Source of the DNA: Terebella lapidaria
Taxonomy: Eukaryota; Annelida; Polychaeta; Terebellida; Terebellidae
Direction: 5' to 3'
DNA length: 64,000 nt
Assembly: GCA_949152475.1 (NCBI GenBank)
Contig: OX424560.1
Coordinates: 6,386,001-6,450,000, forward strand
Shown: piece after piece, positions 61,363 through 64,000 of the stretch
Position numbering within the stretch: the stretch's first letter is position 1
How the letters are laid out: each line of letters opens with the position of its first letter
Notes under the pieces: generated by a model
The model's database searches: none
What the model saw: the letters and a program-made list of their open reading frames with translations, nothing else
Told to the model about the DNA's origin: nothing
Made by a program: the position numbers and the translations under genes

Positions 61363-62387
61363 TAAGAATAGGAAACATGGATCCTGAAGCTGTGCTAACT
61401 CGCTGATGGTTATGATAATACACTGTGCTACACAATGTTTGCTTAATGTAAGCTATGTCATCACTTGAGCTCTTCCTTTCACCAAAGTGGTTATGAAATA
61501 TTCTACAGAAATAATCGATTGAGACATCATATTTCCATTTCATGGTCGATGTTTCCATGATCAGATTTGGTAATGATATAGCATAAAAAGATACTGAAAT
61601 GATATACCAATATAAACTTTGTAATGATATAGTGAACGAACCGGATTAGATCCTATCGATTACATGTTTTAGTTTCTCAAAACATAATAAATTATTCATT
61701 CCCTAAGAAAACATCCAATATGGATGCACTATATCAATATATCATTAGGAGAAAACTAGTAGTGGATGACTAGTTCATAAGATTTTTGCTGGCAAGTATC
61801 TTGCAAAATATGGTTCTATATCGAGTGTTATTCCAACTTTTCATAGGCCATACATCAAGTATTTTTTTCCGGTATAATGTTCCATGAATGGTTTACCCAC
61901 AAATCCAATCTACATATCTATTAGAATGCGTTGAAGTAAAGGGTATTTGAATATATGTGTTGTTTCGTTCGTCGCAGATTAAACATCCAAGGCCCCCATT
62001 CAGTTATCCTTTTTTCTGGTCAACAAATGGGTTAGCATACTAATACTACAAGCATATACACATTAAACATTACACTGTATATGAAATGAACTATAATCGA
62101 AAGTGGTCATCCAAGTTGTTACATATGTTCATGCAATCCCTGTCTGTCCACTTTCAGCCGAAGTCGAAACAATTCAAGGAACCTACATAGACCCCATGTC
62201 TGGCTGATATTCAAGGTGATAGGACAAAGTGTATAATTATATAGATAATACATTATGACACCATCAAACAAAATTCATTCTGTCCATCTAGTGTGTAGTA
62301 TTATTCAATAATACTGTCGGCATTATATTGATCATATTTTTATTTAACGAATGTCATTTATATAATAGTGACAGAAAGCGATTGACA

Positions 62388-62562
62388 ATGCCTCAATGGA
62401 AAAAATACATTATTGGATTCTGCAGCAAAGTCATTGTGATAGGCATGATAATTGATCCTATTTGCATGTACTTTCACGTCACTCACAATTTTGAATCGAA
62501 GATTAAAATTATGATGCACCAGTCGTTGTCCATTAGTGTAATTAGCATCACTGGCAATATTG
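62388..62562 (+). CDS. Putative first coding exon, signal/anchor type (family copy, intact)
   Basis: Open from ATG: MPQWKKYIIGFCSKVIVIGM and on to ...SISVISITGNI, then donor TTG|GTAAGA, 175 bp, phase 1. A short basic start (KK), a hydrophobic stretch (VIVIGMIIDPICMYF) and then a hydrophilic stretch suggest a signal peptide or type-II membrane anchor. The equivalent exon at 63094 ends in the same phase. I do not recognise the family. No downstream exon could be identified before the window end. Confidence 0.45.
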
Positions 62563-63093
62563 GTAAGAGTCATCATCATAAATCATCGAGCAGAAGTCCC
62601 ATATTCACTCTGCTTTGCAACTGACATAGTTTGTGTCGTGCAAAGGCCAAAGATCATATCTCCTATTTACAACACACTATGTTTACATGAAAAATATGGT
62701 ATAGATGCTATTTCACGACAGAGGTTGAAACTTTGGCAGCTATCACTGCTCACACGATCACCACTCCTCTGTTGCGCATGTGATCATTTGGTAGGGAGGA
62801 TCCAAAAAGAAATAAATATATCCTGGAAATCAAGACACAATGAAACACATCACTACATAAAGATCTTCCAATAATACATAGCATTAAGAATTCGATGCTG
62901 CTCTTTCCTAACCTTCAGCGGGTGAACTAGGATGAGTGGGTCATTTATTAACACATTTCTCATAGGCAGCATGCCTAAAAGAGTGAATGGTCTACATGGA
63001 CTGTTCCTACCATTCTGAGGAGACGAATGCATCAGGCATTCTTTATCTGATATAATTTTTCTGTAGTTCAGGGGACAGAAAAGATACATAACA

Positions 63094-63265
63094 ATGACAA
63101 AAATATATCCAATACTTGGATGCACAAAATTATGCATTGAAACATTTTTCCTATCAATTCTATTTGCGCAGATTTTCACCCCACTCTTCTTTCTGGATAT
63201 ACATGTACGTTATCATGGCGAGTCTTCCTTTAGCCTGAGGATTATTAGCTCCACTGGAACCATCA
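63094..63265 (+). CDS. Putative first coding exon, signal/anchor type (family copy, intact)
   Basis: Open from ATG: MTKIYPILGCTKLCIETFFL, then SILFAQIFTPLFFLDIHV and ...SLRIISSTGTI, then donor ATCA|GTAAGT, 172 bp, phase 1. It has a long hydrophobic segment after a K-containing start, as expected for a signal peptide or membrane anchor. The sequence aligns with 62388-62562 and 60717-60874 along its length at nucleotide level. The strong donor and the absence of stops argue that it is a usable exon. Product unknown; the rest of the gene is probably downstream of the window. Confidence 0.5.
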
Positions 63266-63519
63266 GTAAGTGCTGTCACCATAATTAATTGCATTTAGGT
63301 GTTTACGTGCCCTCTTATCGCAGCTGACACATATACATTCTTGATTGTGCTATATATTTAGTCGATAATATGTTCACTGTTATAGGTAAATTATTTTCCA
63401 ATTCAAATGATATAAGGTTTGACAAGAAGCTATTTGATACGTTAATGGATACAATTATGCAGTAAAAAATATTTGCAAGTACCCTGTCAATTCACTCGCA
63501 ATTTCTGATCATGGAATAA

Positions 63520-63590
63520 AATCAGTATGCACCAGTCGTTTTCCATTAGTGTAACTAGCATCACAGCATTGGGAAGAGTGATTATTATAA
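63520..63590 (+). pseudogene. Short fragment of the tandem first-exon family
   Basis: ATGCACCAGTCGTTTTCCAT and TAGTGTAACTAGCATCAC match 62513-62552. The donor is lost (TTGGGAAGAG for TTGGTAAGAG). Confidence 0.65.
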
Positions 63591-63727
63591 TACACTGGGC
63601 GTGAGGCCTTTACACACACTACAAGTCACACTACCTTTACTTTCACATGACACAGTGTTGTAATGAGGTAGCTGATCCTCTGACATTTTATAAATTTGCA
63701 ATCCCAAACCGCTAGCCAATTTAGCAG

Positions 63728-63885
63728 TTCTACCTGCCTGGACTAATATGTATGAAATATGGGGATGGGTGGGGTAATATGGGGTTCATTACATTAGAAA
63801 ACAGCTATAAATTGTACATAAACCAATATAATTCGCCACTTGTTTTCAACGGTTGCTGGGCAGAAATATATAATTGTCCCACCAG
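63728..63885 (+). other. Possible internal exon
   Basis: Bounded by TTTAGCAG| and CACCAG|GTATGA, open throughout (FYLPGLICMKYGDGWGNMGF and further YINQYNSPLVFNGCWAEIYN). The Trp/Tyr/Gly/Cys content is protein-like. The phase does not match the phase-1 donors upstream, so if real it is not the direct next exon. No domain recognised. Confidence 0.25.
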
Positions 63886-64000
63886 GTATGAAAATAGAAG
63901 GTTATCATTTAACACCCATCGCCCCTGTCAGCTATAACGACACAGCCCTGATGCCATACGCCACAAAATATTGGAAATATAGTTATCGTCGTATTGACGT

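Overview
This is a eukaryotic, intron-bearing, AT-rich nuclear window that is dense in repeats. Nothing in it looks bacterial or viral. The coding signals are animal: a Schlafen-type protein, a secreted protein with a PAN/apple-like N-terminal half, and a jockey/CR1-like LINE. Arrays of TGACCTTGAATTTGACC-type repeats and (GTCC)n-containing repeats are the kind I associate with lophotrochozoans, especially marine molluscs. That assignment is an inference, and the species cannot be read from the sequence.

Layout. 1-11.7 kb: no recognisable gene; a 1.6-kb inverted-repeat element (1161-2772) and a 2.6-kb repeat packed with nuclear-receptor-like half-sites (4756-7395). 11.5-19 kb: decayed copies of a PAN-like gene family, a small inverted-repeat element (11760-12326) and a 5'-truncated LINE (15631-16742, minus). 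19-27 kb: empty apart from a 3.7-kb near-complete palindrome (22953-26696). 27.7-42.2 kb: a duplicated cluster. It holds one intact secreted-protein gene (40470-41264), a nonsense-broken copy with its own duplicated upstream region (28515-28823), several exon relics, repeated upstream blocks, and two inverted-repeat elements that landed in one duplicated unit (32529-34144 and 34282-35628). 42.8-46.4 kb: another long inverted-repeat element carrying a nested MITE. 46.56-46.76 kb: a nearly perfect 28-bp x 7 tandem array.

49.9-54.0 kb is the most interesting gene. A 1,015-codon exon carries a complete Schlafen-like protein: two AlbA-type lobes with the expected Glu/Glu/Asp positions, a central SWADL-like region, and a P-loop helicase. 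It is joined in phase by canonical splice sites to two exons that encode an NHL-type beta-propeller. The predicted fusion is 1,288 aa. A second copy of the half-site-rich repeat ends about 150 bp upstream of its start codon.

54.4-64 kb is a series of tandem segmental duplications. At least two copies (62388-62562 and 63094-63265) look like intact first coding exons: a short basic/Cys-containing leader, a hydrophobic segment, and a phase-1 splice donor. Five other copies are decayed. Downstream exons probably lie beyond the window.

Overall, one defence-like fusion gene and two locally expanding secreted or membrane gene families sit in a matrix of mostly non-autonomous transposons.
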